Source: Chitinophaga sp. HK235 (GTDB taxonomy: Bacteria > Bacteroidota > Bacteroidia > Chitinophagales > Chitinophagaceae). Taken from it: a DNA stretch of 64,000 nt. Below, one piece after another: positions 26,060-35,258 of this stretch. A program made the position numbers and the translations under genes. Each line of letters begins with the position of its first letter. Within the stretch, counting starts at the first letter, position 1. Location: positions 2,294,001 through 2,358,000 of the forward strand of contig NZ_CP073766.1 of assembly GCF_018255755.1 (NCBI RefSeq), in the 5' to 3' direction. The notes under the pieces were generated by a model. It did not search any database, was not told the DNA's origin, and worked only from the letters and a program-made list of their open reading frames with translations.

Positions 26060-27290
26060 CTCCTACCCTTATACATTCTTCATCAACATTAAAATCAGGA
26101 GCGTGATTCATCGCAATGATTCCTTTATTAAAATTAGAACCTCCTAAGAAGAAATATACACCAGGTACTTTTTGTTGAAAATAAGTAAAATCATCATTAA
26201 AATATGGTACTTGCCCATAATCCGGTGCCATTAAATCAGGACCATAGATTTGATTTAATGTATTTATCGCCTCAGTAGTCAGTTTTATATCATTTTGGAC
26301 TATTGGATTTTCAGGTATAAATGTAACTGACAACAGTTTATCCTTGTATTTAGTTTCTCCAATTAATCGCTTGATTTTAGGGATGATGCTTTGAAGGTTT
26401 GATTGATTTGTCTCATACAAATACGCTTCTAAAAAAAACTCATCTTTTTCCGAATAGATATTGAAATTCTCATCCATGATCAGGTAGTCTTTATAAATAG
26501 TATTGGGACTAATTAACCCAATTTTAGAGTCAACTATATGCTGTAATTCCCATGGCTTACTATTCGGTTTGGAACGAGATAAAGAAGTATAAATTAATTT
26601 AGCAAGCTCTCTTCCTTCTTCTTTAGATAAATCATTTTTCAGTTTTATCCTTATTCTTTTCTGATAGGCAAACATTTCATTTGGTTTCACCATAATTTGG
26701 CCTACAGGTAAGGGAGTAATATGCAAACCATAAATCTCGTCAGGATGTATTTTGGAAAATAGGCCATTGGCAATCATTTCTCTGGCTCCAACAAATGTTT
26801 CTTCTTCCGGCTGAAAAATGAAATACATAGTTCCATTTATCGCCTCTTTGTTTTTGGCCATAATTTCTGCAATTCCCAGTCCAATTGCCATATGTACATC
26901 ATGCCCACAACCATGCTGCACTCCATTTACTTTAGATTTGAAATCTACTTTATCGGGAAACCCATTCGGTAAAGCATCCATATCTGCTCTCCATGCTATC
27001 TTTCTGCCTGGTTTATTTCCTTTTAGAATTCCTATAACACTGTGTCCATAAATTCCTGTATCAACCTCCATCCCTAAATCCTTCAAATATTGCGCTATTA
27101 CTTTCTGCGTACGTATTTCTTTACCTGCCAATTCCGGGTTTGTGTGAAAACCTCTTCGGGTACTAACCAGTTTATCATAAATTTCATCAGTTTGTATGCT
27201 AACTAATTTATGTATGGAGGCCTTTTCTCCCCTGAGTTGCCAACCACCCAGGGCTATTAACAATAATAATAATAAAGCTCTAATTTTCAT
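26013..27290 (-). CDS. M20 family metallopeptidase / amidohydrolase, exported
   Basis: 425 residues with an N-terminal hydrophobic segment (4-18) that is a signal peptide or anchor. The M20D pattern is clear: RRGFHTNPELAGKE, the metal site HGCGHDVH (about 128-135), QPEEE (about 161), GLHITPLPVG and the final metal-binding HAPDFNVDEE (about 396). Relatives remove acyl or amino-acid groups from peptides and amino-acid conjugates with two metal ions. The gene is AT-rich with lower G+C than its neighbours, and its 3' side interrupts an AraC gene, so acquisition by transfer is likely. Confidence 0.87.
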   Translation of the reverse strand: MKIRALLLLLLIALGGWQLRGEKASIHKLVSIQTDEIYDKLVSTRRGFHTNPELAGKEIRTQKVIAQYLKDLGMEVDTGIYGHSVIGILKGNKPGRKIAWRADMDALPNGFPDKVDFKSKVNGVQHGCGHDVHMAIGLGIAEIMAKNKEAINGTMYFIFQPEEETFVGAREMIANGLFSKIHPDEIYGLHITPLPVGQIMVKPNEMFAYQKRIRIKLKNDLSKEEGRELAKLIYTSLSRSKPNSKPWELQHIVDSKIGLISPNTIYKDYLIMDENFNIYSEKDEFFLEAYLYETNQSNLQSIIPKIKRLIGETKYKDKLLSVTFIPENPIVQNDIKLTTEAINTLNQIYGPDLMAPDYGQVPYFNDDFTYFQQKVPGVYFFLGGSNFNKGIIAMNHAPDFNVDEECIRVGVRSFSSLMIERLNRK

Positions 27291-27423
27291 ACTTATGTTT
27301 TTCCGGGTCGAATTAAAGCAGTAATATAATTCAGGAGGTTATGATGCTGCAAATTGATGTGATGAATAGTAAAAATTATGTGACCAAAATGCCGTATGTC
27401 GTTATAAATATCGTAAAACAGAA

Positions 27424-27446
27424 GTCAGAAGTCTATGACTTCTGAC
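27424..27446. terminator. Terminator-like hairpin after the MDR oxidoreductase gene
   Basis: GTCAGAAGTC-TAT-GACTTCTGAC, a perfect 10-bp stem with a 3-nt loop, 13 nt past the stop codon on the minus strand. U-run is weak. Confidence 0.6.
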
Positions 27447-27458
27447 ACAGCAGTTATA

Positions 27459-28487
27459 CTATTCCATCGACACTACCACTTTTCCCAGATATTGTCCTTT
27501 CAAATAATAACGATAAGCCTCCTTTGCTTCTATAAAAGGAAACACCCTATCTATTACGGGTCTGATTTTATGTATTGCAACAGCGTTGTTCATCTCCTGC
27601 TGATGTTGCCGATTCCCAGCAGCAATTACTCGTATATTGGCCGCCGTAGTTAACAGCATATTCAGATTTATTAAAGGATCACCAGTGGCCACCGAACCTA
27701 TCAGGTTGATCTGACCAGTTAAATATACCGACTTAATTGACTGAACTAAAGTGCCGGCACCACCTACTTCTATTACATGATCCGCTCCCCTGCCACCTGT
27801 CATGGCTCTCACTGCTTTATGCCACTCCGGTTCTTCTCTGTAATTTATTACCTCATCCGCACCTAAGTGACGAAGGAATTCCATTTTATCAGCAGTGGAA
27901 GTAGTTGCAATCACGCGAGCACCCGCAGCTTTGGCAAACTGCAACGCCATCGTAGCAACCCCACCGGTACCCAACGTCAGTACTGTCTGGCCAGCTAATA
28001 AACCAGCCCCTCCAAATAAGGCGTTCCAGGCGGTAACGCCTGCACATGGATATACAGCAGCTTCTACGTAGCTTAGGTGATCCGGAATGCGTACTACTGC
28101 TGCAGCCGGCAGCAATTTGTACTCAGTGAGCATACCATCTAAAGCACCGCCAAGCTGCCCGGAAAACTCAAACTGGAATGGCCCCGATTGCCAATAAGGA
28201 AACATGACCCCAGCTACGCGGTCACCCACTCTAAAATTAAGGACCTCCTCTCCAACTGCTATAATTTCCCCTACGCCATCCGCCATGGGAATAAATGTAT
28301 CTTTCACCGGAAGAGGATAGCTTCCTGTTTCTATTATCATGACTTCCCGGTAATTAAATGCCGCAGCCTTCACCTGAATAAGTACTTCCAGGGGCCCTGG
28401 CGCATTAACCACCTGTGATACAATTCGTAAACTATCTGCACCTTTTGCCTTGTCTGCCAGATAAGCCTTGCTAATAATGTTGTTCAT
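27459..28487 (-). CDS. Zinc-type/MDR family NAD(P)-dependent alcohol dehydrogenase (quinone oxidoreductase-like)
   Basis: 342 residues from the ATG at 28487. GroES-like N-terminal domain (about 25-130) with FNYREVMIIETGSYP and PMADGVGEIIAVGEEV; nucleotide-binding fold with TVLTLGTGGVATMALQFAKAAGARVIATTS-type glycine-rich site; C-terminal lobe with the IRPVIDRVFPFIEAKEAY block. The GHE zinc motif of classical alcohol dehydrogenases is not evident, so it is closer to zinc-free members. A longer frame to 28535 exists but overlaps the intergenic control region. The gene is divergent from an HxlR regulator 78 nt away, which probably represses it in response to an electrophile or aldehyde. Confidence 0.85.
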   Translation of the reverse strand: MNNIISKAYLADKAKGADSLRIVSQVVNAPGPLEVLIQVKAAAFNYREVMIIETGSYPLPVKDTFIPMADGVGEIIAVGEEVLNFRVGDRVAGVMFPYWQSGPFQFEFSGQLGGALDGMLTEYKLLPAAAVVRIPDHLSYVEAAVYPCAGVTAWNALFGGAGLLAGQTVLTLGTGGVATMALQFAKAAGARVIATTSTADKMEFLRHLGADEVINYREEPEWHKAVRAMTGGRGADHVIEVGGAGTLVQSIKSVYLTGQINLIGSVATGDPLINLNMLLTTAANIRVIAAGNRQHQQEMNNAVAIHKIRPVIDRVFPFIEAKEAYRYYLKGQYLGKVVVSME

Positions 28488-28565
28488 TTTCATTTTATTT
28501 TCAGCAAATGTCATGCGCCCCGTGCAGACAGACAATAACGGAAAATTTTGTTCGTATCTTTATCT

Positions 28566-28937
28566 ATGCGAAAGTTACAATCTACCAATACCAGCAACCT
28601 GCAGCAATTGGTTAATCTATGCCCCATTTCTTACACGATCACTGTTATGGGAGGCAGATGGAAGGCGCTCATCATTGACAGGTTGTTAAAACAACCTATG
28701 CGTTACAGTGAGCTAAAAAAATCCATTCCATTAATTACAGAAAAGGCACTCACACTACAATTAAAGGAATTGGAACAAGATGATCTAATTCTAAAGATCG
28801 TTTACCAGGAAAAACCTCCCCGAATTATTGAATATCAGTTGACAGAAAAAGGAAAATCATTATCCCCTGTACTTACCGCATTATATGAATGGGGTAAAGT
28901 AAATAATCAGCCAATTTTTGCGGAGCTGGCATCTTAG
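28566..28937 (+). CDS. HxlR family winged-helix transcriptional regulator
   Basis: 123 residues from the ATG at 28566. LCPISYTITVMGGRWKALIIDRLL is the HxlR entry helix with the conserved Cys (about residue 19), which often senses electrophiles or redox state; MRYSELKKSIPLITEKALTLQLKELEQDDLI is the winged helix. The upstream TTG that could extend the frame lies against TATCTTTA, a near -7 box, so I reject the longer form. It faces the MDR oxidoreductase gene, the usual target arrangement for this family. Confidence 0.88.
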   Translation: MRKLQSTNTSNLQQLVNLCPISYTITVMGGRWKALIIDRLLKQPMRYSELKKSIPLITEKALTLQLKELEQDDLILKIVYQEKPPRIIEYQLTEKGKSLSPVLTALYEWGKVNNQPIFAELAS

Positions 28938-29013
28938 ATTTTCATGGGTGAGGAGAAAAAAGGAAATACTAAACATAGTTTATTTGTATCTTTTTGTATG
29001 AATTTCTTTTTAT

Positions 29014-29055
29014 TGAGTCGTCCTAAAATCTGTCAACCTATTTTAGGACGACTCA
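29014..29055. terminator. Hairpin after the HxlR gene
   Basis: TGAGTCGTCCTAAAAT and ATTTTAGGACGACTCA form exact 16-bp arms around a 10-nt loop. Confidence 0.65.
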
Positions 29056-29120
29056 GAATGGTCCTTCTCTGTTAAACAGCATAGTACCTGGTCCGGCACA
29101 GCTTACGATGGGTTAAAAAA

Positions 29121-29152
29121 AGGACAGGTCCACAAAATTGTGAACCTGTCCT
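29121..29152 (-). terminator. Terminator of the susCD operon
   Basis: AGGACAGGT.CACAA and TTGTG.ACCTGTCCT form a stem with one mismatch, followed on the minus strand by U7; 29 nt past the SusD stop. Confidence 0.8.
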
Positions 29153-29180
29153 ACCACATTTTTATCTTATGGTGTAATTA

Positions 29181-30638
29181 TCAATTGTAACCTTTATTCT
29201 GTTCCAGGTGGCTGATGTCGAGTTCTCTCTGCGGGATAGGTAATACGTTGCGGTTATTACCTGGTTCCTGTGTGAGTGGTTTCCAGTGGTCAGCAGCAGC
29301 TCTTACAAGTGTTTCCTTTCTCCTGAGAATATCGAAGAAGCGGAAGCCTTCACCATACAGTTCTTTTCTGCGTTCGTTCACTATTTCAGTTTTCAGCACA
29401 TCGCCGGTGTTGATGGATTTCACCGCGGTAGGAATAGCCCTCCGCTGTACTTCAAACAGTGCCGTTTGTGCAGCATCGGTATTATTCAGTTCTGCTTCAG
29501 CCTCTGCTTCGATCAGATACATTTCAGCAGAGCGGATCAATGGAAGATCCAGGTCCAGCGTTTTTCTGAAGTAGAACTTATTCATCAGGTATCCATCACG
29601 GGAGAACATGATTTTATCACGTTGAAGCGCTTCATCTTCAGCTTTGCCGCTTTTCACTTTAGCTTCATTTACAAAGAACTGTTTCTTACGGATATCATCA
29701 TCGCCAAAGAGCGTGAGGAACGATTTGGATGCACGGAAAGTGCTGTATCCAAGGTTGTAAGGTTCCTGGAATGATGCCAGCATCAGGAAGCCGGTGTTAT
29801 CATCCGTACGGTAATTCAGGCCCCAGATCCACTCAGGTGTTTTATCTACAAAACCTTTCAATAAGGTAGCACCTGGCTCCAGTGAGAAACCAGCCCGTGC
29901 TTTTTTGGCATAGCTGCTCGCTTCAGTCCATTTACCCATATCCAGGTACAGGCGCGCCTGAAGTGCATATACCGCATTGATCGTAATACGGTAGCTATTG
30001 CTGCGTTTAGCAGACAGATTCTGCTCTGCAAACTTCAGGTCTTCGAGCATGAAAGCATAAATGTCTTTCACTGAAGAACGGGCCGGAGTTGGATCATCTT
30101 TTTTCAGCGGTTTGTCTACTTTGGGAATACCAATGCCATCCGGGTTTACAGCATAAGGCTGCGCATACAGGCGAACCAATTGGTGATTGGCCCATGCCCT
30201 CAATACTCTTGCCTCAGCCATATAATCATTCTTTACATCATCAGCAACGGGCGATGTCGGCAGCTTGGAAATCGCCTGGTTGCAGTTGGAGATCATCTCA
30301 AATGCTCTTTTCCAGAATACAAAGGAAAGTGCGCCGGTTCCACCGTTGGCAATTTCTGTAAACTGGTACTCGGTAACAAAGCGGTTATAGTTACCAGAGC
30401 TTACCACCAGCAGGTCACCACCTTTCACATCTGTAGTGAGCATGATATGGTTGGTAAACTGATTTTGCTGCATCAGGTCGTATAACCCGATCATGGCGGC
30501 ATTTACACGTGATGGCGAGGTGAAGGACTCGTTGGATTCAATTGACCTTGCCGGCAAGGTGTCAAGATAAGATTTCTTACAGCTGGAAAATGCGAGACCT
30601 GCTACAAGTGTATATGTTATATATAAATTCTTCTTCAT
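29181..30638 (-). CDS. RagB/SusD family nutrient-binding outer-membrane lipoprotein
   Basis: 485 residues. The signal ends in the lipobox FSSC (Cys19) followed by KKSYLDTLP, the standard SusD start. The TPR-like helical scaffold is seen in RAWANHQLVRLYAQPYAV (about 147-164) and the C-terminal block INTGDVLKTEIVNERRKELYGEGFRFFDILRRK (about 405-438), which is characteristic. SusD proteins form the lid over a SusC channel at the cell surface and capture oligosaccharides or peptides. It begins 20 nt after SusC. No glycoside hydrolase is linked, so the substrate is unknown. Confidence 0.94.
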   Translation of the reverse strand: MKKNLYITYTLVAGLAFSSCKKSYLDTLPARSIESNESFTSPSRVNAAMIGLYDLMQQNQFTNHIMLTTDVKGGDLLVVSSGNYNRFVTEYQFTEIANGGTGALSFVFWKRAFEMISNCNQAISKLPTSPVADDVKNDYMAEARVLRAWANHQLVRLYAQPYAVNPDGIGIPKVDKPLKKDDPTPARSSVKDIYAFMLEDLKFAEQNLSAKRSNSYRITINAVYALQARLYLDMGKWTEASSYAKKARAGFSLEPGATLLKGFVDKTPEWIWGLNYRTDDNTGFLMLASFQEPYNLGYSTFRASKSFLTLFGDDDIRKKQFFVNEAKVKSGKAEDEALQRDKIMFSRDGYLMNKFYFRKTLDLDLPLIRSAEMYLIEAEAEAELNNTDAAQTALFEVQRRAIPTAVKSINTGDVLKTEIVNERRKELYGEGFRFFDILRRKETLVRAAADHWKPLTQEPGNNRNVLPIPQRELDISHLEQNKGYN

Positions 30639-30658
30639 TTTTTGACTTTTTACATGGT

Positions 30659-33600
30659 TTATAATCCAATGTTAACTCCCACTGTAAATGTTTTTACGTT
30701 AGGGATATCATTGCCGTAAAAACCGTCCACTTCAACTTCCGGGTCCATACCTTTATGTTTTGCCCATGTAAGCAGGTTTTCACCGGCTACATAAATTCTA
30801 GCGCGCTGGATATGCGCCTTGCCTAACAGTGATTTTGGCAGGCTATAACCCAGATTCACTGTTTTCAGACGGATATAGGAACCATCAAACAGGAAGCGGG
30901 AAGAAGTGTTGGATCCCAGGTCTGTATTATTCTCTACGAAACGCGGTACATCGGTAACATCACCAGGTTTCTGCCATGCGCGGCCGGCTACATCCCTGGC
31001 TATATTTGTTCCTTTTGCAGAACCGTCGTTGGTGATGTCCTGGAGATAAGAATCATAAACCTTGTTGCCATAGTTGAAGAACAACATAAAGCTCAGATCA
31101 AATCCTTTGTAAGCAGCTCTTGCATTGAAGCCACCGTAGAATTTCGGTAAAGAGCTACCCATTTTATAACGGGAAGCCTGCGTGTATTGCTTAGTGGTAA
31201 CACGTTTGCCAGTAAGGCTACCATCGGCACCTTTTTCGTTCATGTACCACATCGGTTTTCCATCCTGAGGGTCTACACCTGCATATTCCTGAAGGAAAAA
31301 CTCATACCTGTTGCCGCCTACTTTCCAAAGTTTGCTGCCTGTTGGAGCAATCATAGAATCGGCGCCGGTGAGATAAATGATTTTGTTATTGGTGGTAGTA
31401 ATATTGGCACCCAGGTCCAGGGTGAAATCTCTCTTCTGCAATACGTTCGCATTCACGGAAACTTCAAAGCCACTGTTTTTCAGTTTCGCCAGGTTGGTTT
31501 TTACAGATTCAAAACCGGTGGTCATAGAAAGTGGTTTATCAAACAGCAAACCATCAGATTTACGGCTGTAGTATCCTGCTTCCAGACGGATTCTGTCCAG
31601 TAAAAATGCTTCCACACCTATATCTGTAGTAATGCTGCGTTCCCAGCGAAGAGCCGGATTACCAAGCTGGGTATATTTCGTACCCCCCTGTCCGTTATAG
31701 TTGGCGCCGGCATCATAAAGATCCATACGGTCATAGCGATCAATATTATCGCTACCACTGACACCATAGCTGCCTTTTATTTTCAGATCTCTGAGCCAGT
31801 TGGACGTAGCGCTCATGAAGTTCTCACGGGAAATTACCCATGCACCGCCCGCAGACCAGAAAACACCATATCTGTTCTGTATATCGAAGATAGAAGAACC
31901 ATCTCTTCTGATACTTCCGGAGAGAATATACTTATTGTCAAAATCGTAGTTAACCCTGGAGAAATAAGAATTGAATTTTTTCTCAGTACGATCTGAAGTT
32001 GGGCTTGAAGCGGTAGATCCGGCGCCCAGTTCAGAGATACCTTCAAACGGGAACCCTGTAGCTCCTGCGGTGAGGTTGGTATATACATATTTAAATGCTT
32101 CCTGACCTGCCAGCACATTTACGTGATGCTTATCGAAGTATTTATCAAATACCAGCGTATTGGTGATGGTAGTTCTGGTATCTCTTGGCGCATATTTGTT
32201 ACTGCGGCCATTCACTGCCAGACCATCGCCATTCAGCGGGTTATAGTAGCGACTTTCACGCAGATCAATTACATCAGCAGCCACCTGTGTTTTGAAGGTG
32301 AAATACTTCAGGAAATTAATTTCCGCATAACCAGACAGGATAGCTCTCAGCGTTTTAACATTGATAATGTTCGCCTTACTTAATCCTACCGGGTTATAAT
32401 CTTTGAACAGCGGGTTTAGGTAGTTGTAAGCAAGACCTTTACCCGTTGCGTCTGGGAGCGGATTTCCGCTGGCATCCATTTTATATAACGGATACACGCC
32501 AGCCACTCTGTCTGCAAAGTTAATCGGGTTGCCCGCACCGGTTCCTCCCGGAGGTGTGTTCTGATCTGTAGATGCGAATGTAGTGAAGACACCAAATTTC
32601 AGGAAGTCAGTAGCCCTGGATTCCAGATTCAGCTTGGCATTGTAACGTTTGAAGTCAGAAGCCAGCACAACACCTTTCTGATCGAAGTAACCAGCGGAGA
32701 AATAGTAGGTGGTCTTGTCTGAACCGCCGGAGATATTGATACCATAATCCTGGGTAAGTCCTGTTCTGGTTACAGCATTTCTCCAGTCAGTATCATAATA
32801 TTTAACAGTGCCTGAAGTCAGCTTGCCATTAGCATCGTATGGACTGGCATTATTAAATGGATTTGCCTGCAATGAAGCGATAGTACCGGCGTTGGCATTT
32901 GTAGCAGCATCAGCTGGAGTAGCACCTCCAGCTATTTCCTTTCTGTAACGGGCGTCCCACCAGTATTTGAAGTATTCTTCACCACTCAGGAAATCATGTC
33001 TGTTTACAGCGATACCAGCCCAGCCAGTGCTTCCGGTTACATTAACACTGATCCTTCCTGCTTTACCTCTCTTAGTGGAGATCAGTACCACACCGTTGGC
33101 GGCACGTGAACCGTAAAGTGCAGCAGCAGAGGCATCTTTCAGTACAGTAACATTGTCAATATCCTTTGGATCGAGGGTAGCCAGTACGTCTGCTGTGGCA
33201 GAAGCCTGCGTAAAATCGCCTGTAGCAACGGGAACACCATCCACTACATATAAAGGAGTGCTGTTTGCATTGGCACTGGATTTAGTACCAAAGCCACCTA
33301 CACCACGGATACGGATAGTGGTAGCACCTCCCGGTTGACCGGATACACTTTGTACAGTAACACCAGTCACATTACCCTGCAGGGCTTTTTCAAATGATGT
33401 AACCGGCCTTTCTGCCAGTACTTCCGACTTTACTACAGAAGCAGATCCTGTAAAGGTTGCTTTCTTCTGAGTACCATAAGCTACAACCAGTACCTCATCC
33501 AGTACTTTGTCGTTTCGCTTCAATACAACCTTGATATCAGTGCTGTTTCCCAGTGTTACTTCCTGTTCTTCGTAACCGATGAATGTAAAGCGAAGTACCC

Positions 33601-33805
33601 CCTTCAGTGCCGACATAGAAAAAGTGAAAACGCCCGATGCATCTGTCACTGCTCCGGTTGACTCACCCTTGATCTGCACTGTTACGCCAGGTATCGGATG
33701 ACCATCTTTCGCATCTGTCACCGAACCTCTAATCGTCCTGTTTTGAGCCTGCAGTCCGGTCATCCCGAAACATAGCAGCAACAATAGAACTAGAATTCTA
33801 TTCAT
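30659..33805 (-). CDS. SusC/RagA family TonB-linked outer-membrane transporter
   Basis: 1048 residues. Signal peptide to LQAQ (1-21); carboxypeptidase-regulatory-like domain about 23-110 (RTIRGSVTDAKDGHPIPGVTV); the SusC-specific VLVVAYGTQKK segment about 105-117; plug about 120-240 (LYVVDGVPV, DASAAALYGSRAANGVVLISTKRG); barrel to the end. It imports the ligand captured by SusD using TonB energy. There is no linked ECF sigma/FecR pair and no STN domain, so it is not of the trans-envelope signalling type. A hairpin CTCATC/GATGAG lies in the leader. Confidence 0.95.
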   Translation of the reverse strand: MNRILVLLLLLCFGMTGLQAQNRTIRGSVTDAKDGHPIPGVTVQIKGESTGAVTDASGVFTFSMSALKGVLRFTFIGYEEQEVTLGNSTDIKVVLKRNDKVLDEVLVVAYGTQKKATFTGSASVVKSEVLAERPVTSFEKALQGNVTGVTVQSVSGQPGGATTIRIRGVGGFGTKSSANANSTPLYVVDGVPVATGDFTQASATADVLATLDPKDIDNVTVLKDASAAALYGSRAANGVVLISTKRGKAGRISVNVTGSTGWAGIAVNRHDFLSGEEYFKYWWDARYRKEIAGGATPADAATNANAGTIASLQANPFNNASPYDANGKLTSGTVKYYDTDWRNAVTRTGLTQDYGINISGGSDKTTYYFSAGYFDQKGVVLASDFKRYNAKLNLESRATDFLKFGVFTTFASTDQNTPPGGTGAGNPINFADRVAGVYPLYKMDASGNPLPDATGKGLAYNYLNPLFKDYNPVGLSKANIINVKTLRAILSGYAEINFLKYFTFKTQVAADVIDLRESRYYNPLNGDGLAVNGRSNKYAPRDTRTTITNTLVFDKYFDKHHVNVLAGQEAFKYVYTNLTAGATGFPFEGISELGAGSTASSPTSDRTEKKFNSYFSRVNYDFDNKYILSGSIRRDGSSIFDIQNRYGVFWSAGGAWVISRENFMSATSNWLRDLKIKGSYGVSGSDNIDRYDRMDLYDAGANYNGQGGTKYTQLGNPALRWERSITTDIGVEAFLLDRIRLEAGYYSRKSDGLLFDKPLSMTTGFESVKTNLAKLKNSGFEVSVNANVLQKRDFTLDLGANITTTNNKIIYLTGADSMIAPTGSKLWKVGGNRYEFFLQEYAGVDPQDGKPMWYMNEKGADGSLTGKRVTTKQYTQASRYKMGSSLPKFYGGFNARAAYKGFDLSFMLFFNYGNKVYDSYLQDITNDGSAKGTNIARDVAGRAWQKPGDVTDVPRFVENNTDLGSNTSSRFLFDGSYIRLKTVNLGYSLPKSLLGKAHIQRARIYVAGENLLTWAKHKGMDPEVEVDGFYGNDIPNVKTFTVGVNIGL

Positions 33806-34263
33806 TGTTTTGGATTTTGGTTTAGATTAAATTCTTACATCTCATCCAGGTAGATGAGCCACGTCTTGGTCTGTATGCTAATAGCTTTTAGATTTTTTGT
33901 TGTCTTTTTTTTCTCAGCAGTTTTTTTTGGCAAGTACAAACAATCCTTTCCCACACTGTTTTCCAATGAAAACAATACGCAAAACCAATTACGCCATTTT
34001 TAACGCTTGCCTCAGAAATATTCTATTTTTCTGAATCACATTGCATGAAGTTCACTTAACACTAAAATTAACCATTACAAGTGAGGTTAGGGATCTAAGC
34101 AGGTCTTTGATTTAAACCAACCTAATTGCTCTTACAGAATTGGTAAGTTGGCCTAGTCTGATAGCTACATCTACAACCTTTTTATAAAATGCTCTTACAT
34201 GAGTTTCCTTTACTTCGCAGGCGAAGGTAATATAACAAACTTATAACAACAAAATATATTTAT
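33806..34263. other. Leader and upstream region of the susCD operon
   Basis: AT-rich, 458 bp. Just upstream of susC is a short hairpin (33841-33858, CTCATC/GATGAG). No regulator gene, tRNA or convincing complete promoter is visible; TATATTTTG-like sequence occurs near 34246-34254 on the minus strand. Confidence 0.35.
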
Positions 34264-34790
34264 TCAAGCGTCACTGTGTTCCGAACGGGCAATGCGGCCA
34301 TTATAATTATAGTCATATTCATATGCTGTCCAGCGCTGGCCGGGACGTTGTACTTTTATCACTTTACCAGCACCATCGTACATGTTCATTCACCAACCTG
34401 GTTAACTACTCTTCCGTATTGTAGTTAAAATGTATTTTAGTATACCATTTTCATCATAAATATAGCCGCCAACGTTACCTTCCGGATCTGTCATGTTCTG
34501 TATAGGTGAAGAAAGTGGAACAACCAGTGGGCCCCTTGATTTGCTCTACTACAAAATCCGGTGTATAATAATAAGTCGTGGTTTGTCCCAGGAAATTGGT
34601 CACGAGGTTATATCCATGCTGCGGATGATACTCGATCCATCCTTCCAGCAGCCTGTCATCGCCCCAGGTATGAACACAACGGTTTTTGCTGTCATATTCC
34701 CAGTAAAACGTTTGTCCGTTACGGTCCGTTTTGGACACCATCAGGTAGTTACGGTATTGGATACGGACGACCTGCGACAGCGCATAGTGA
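34264..34790 (-). pseudogene. RHS/YD-repeat protein relic
   Basis: RHS-like coding fragments in several frames on the minus strand: YALSQVVRIQYRNYLMVSKTDRNGQ, YEYDSKNRC, TTYYYTPDFVVEQIKGPTG, then NVGGYIYDENGILKY, and finally MYDGAGKVIKV...YEYDYNYNGRIARS ending in TGA at 34264. Frameshifts and stops separate them, and the large N-terminal part is absent. RHS proteins are polymorphic toxin carriers; only repeat-like pieces remain here, with no toxin or immunity gene. Confidence 0.75.
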
Positions 34791-34819
34791 TTTCAATCTG
34801 CGCCGCTTCAATACAAAAG

Positions 34820-35050
34820 GAACTCGACTAAACACTCAACTAAAAAACAAAACCCCGCGCCATGCGCGAGGTTTAAAATTTGCCTGTGATCCCGCTTGGA
34901 CTATGTCAAAGTCTGTAGTAGCGCCACTTTTCACGGATTTAAAAGCTTGTGTATCCGAATTTGTATCCTTCTGGATTAGCTTAATTTGTACCGAATTGTT
35001 AAGAACTTATAACCTGTACAAATATACGAAAAGCCTTGCTAAATCAGGGC
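34820..35050. other. Integration scar: tRNA-Lys 3' flank copy plus integrase-promoter-like block
   Basis: GGAACTCGACTAAA...AACAAAACCCCGCG (34819-34860) and its hairpin (about 34851-34874) copy the sequence 3' of the two tRNA-Lys genes, and TGTGATCCCGCT (34885-34896) copies the last bases of the tRNA itself before diverging. At 35001-35050 follows the block shared with 23417-23467, containing on the minus strand TTTG and TATATTTG promoter boxes. No integrase gene is left. Confidence 0.55.
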
Positions 35051-35258
35051 AAAACACACTAAAACTTATAACATAAATACGTGCTTTATACAGGTCTGAT
35101 ACAGGTTATAAATGCGATTTATCTAGTTTACTAAAATATAGCGATGCCTTCGCAGGCAATTTAGAATTAAATGGCAATTCTTATTATTATGTTACAAGAA
35201 CTACTGGAACTGGTTGAGGAGGAGCAATGGGAGTATTACACCTTATGCTTAATCTTCT

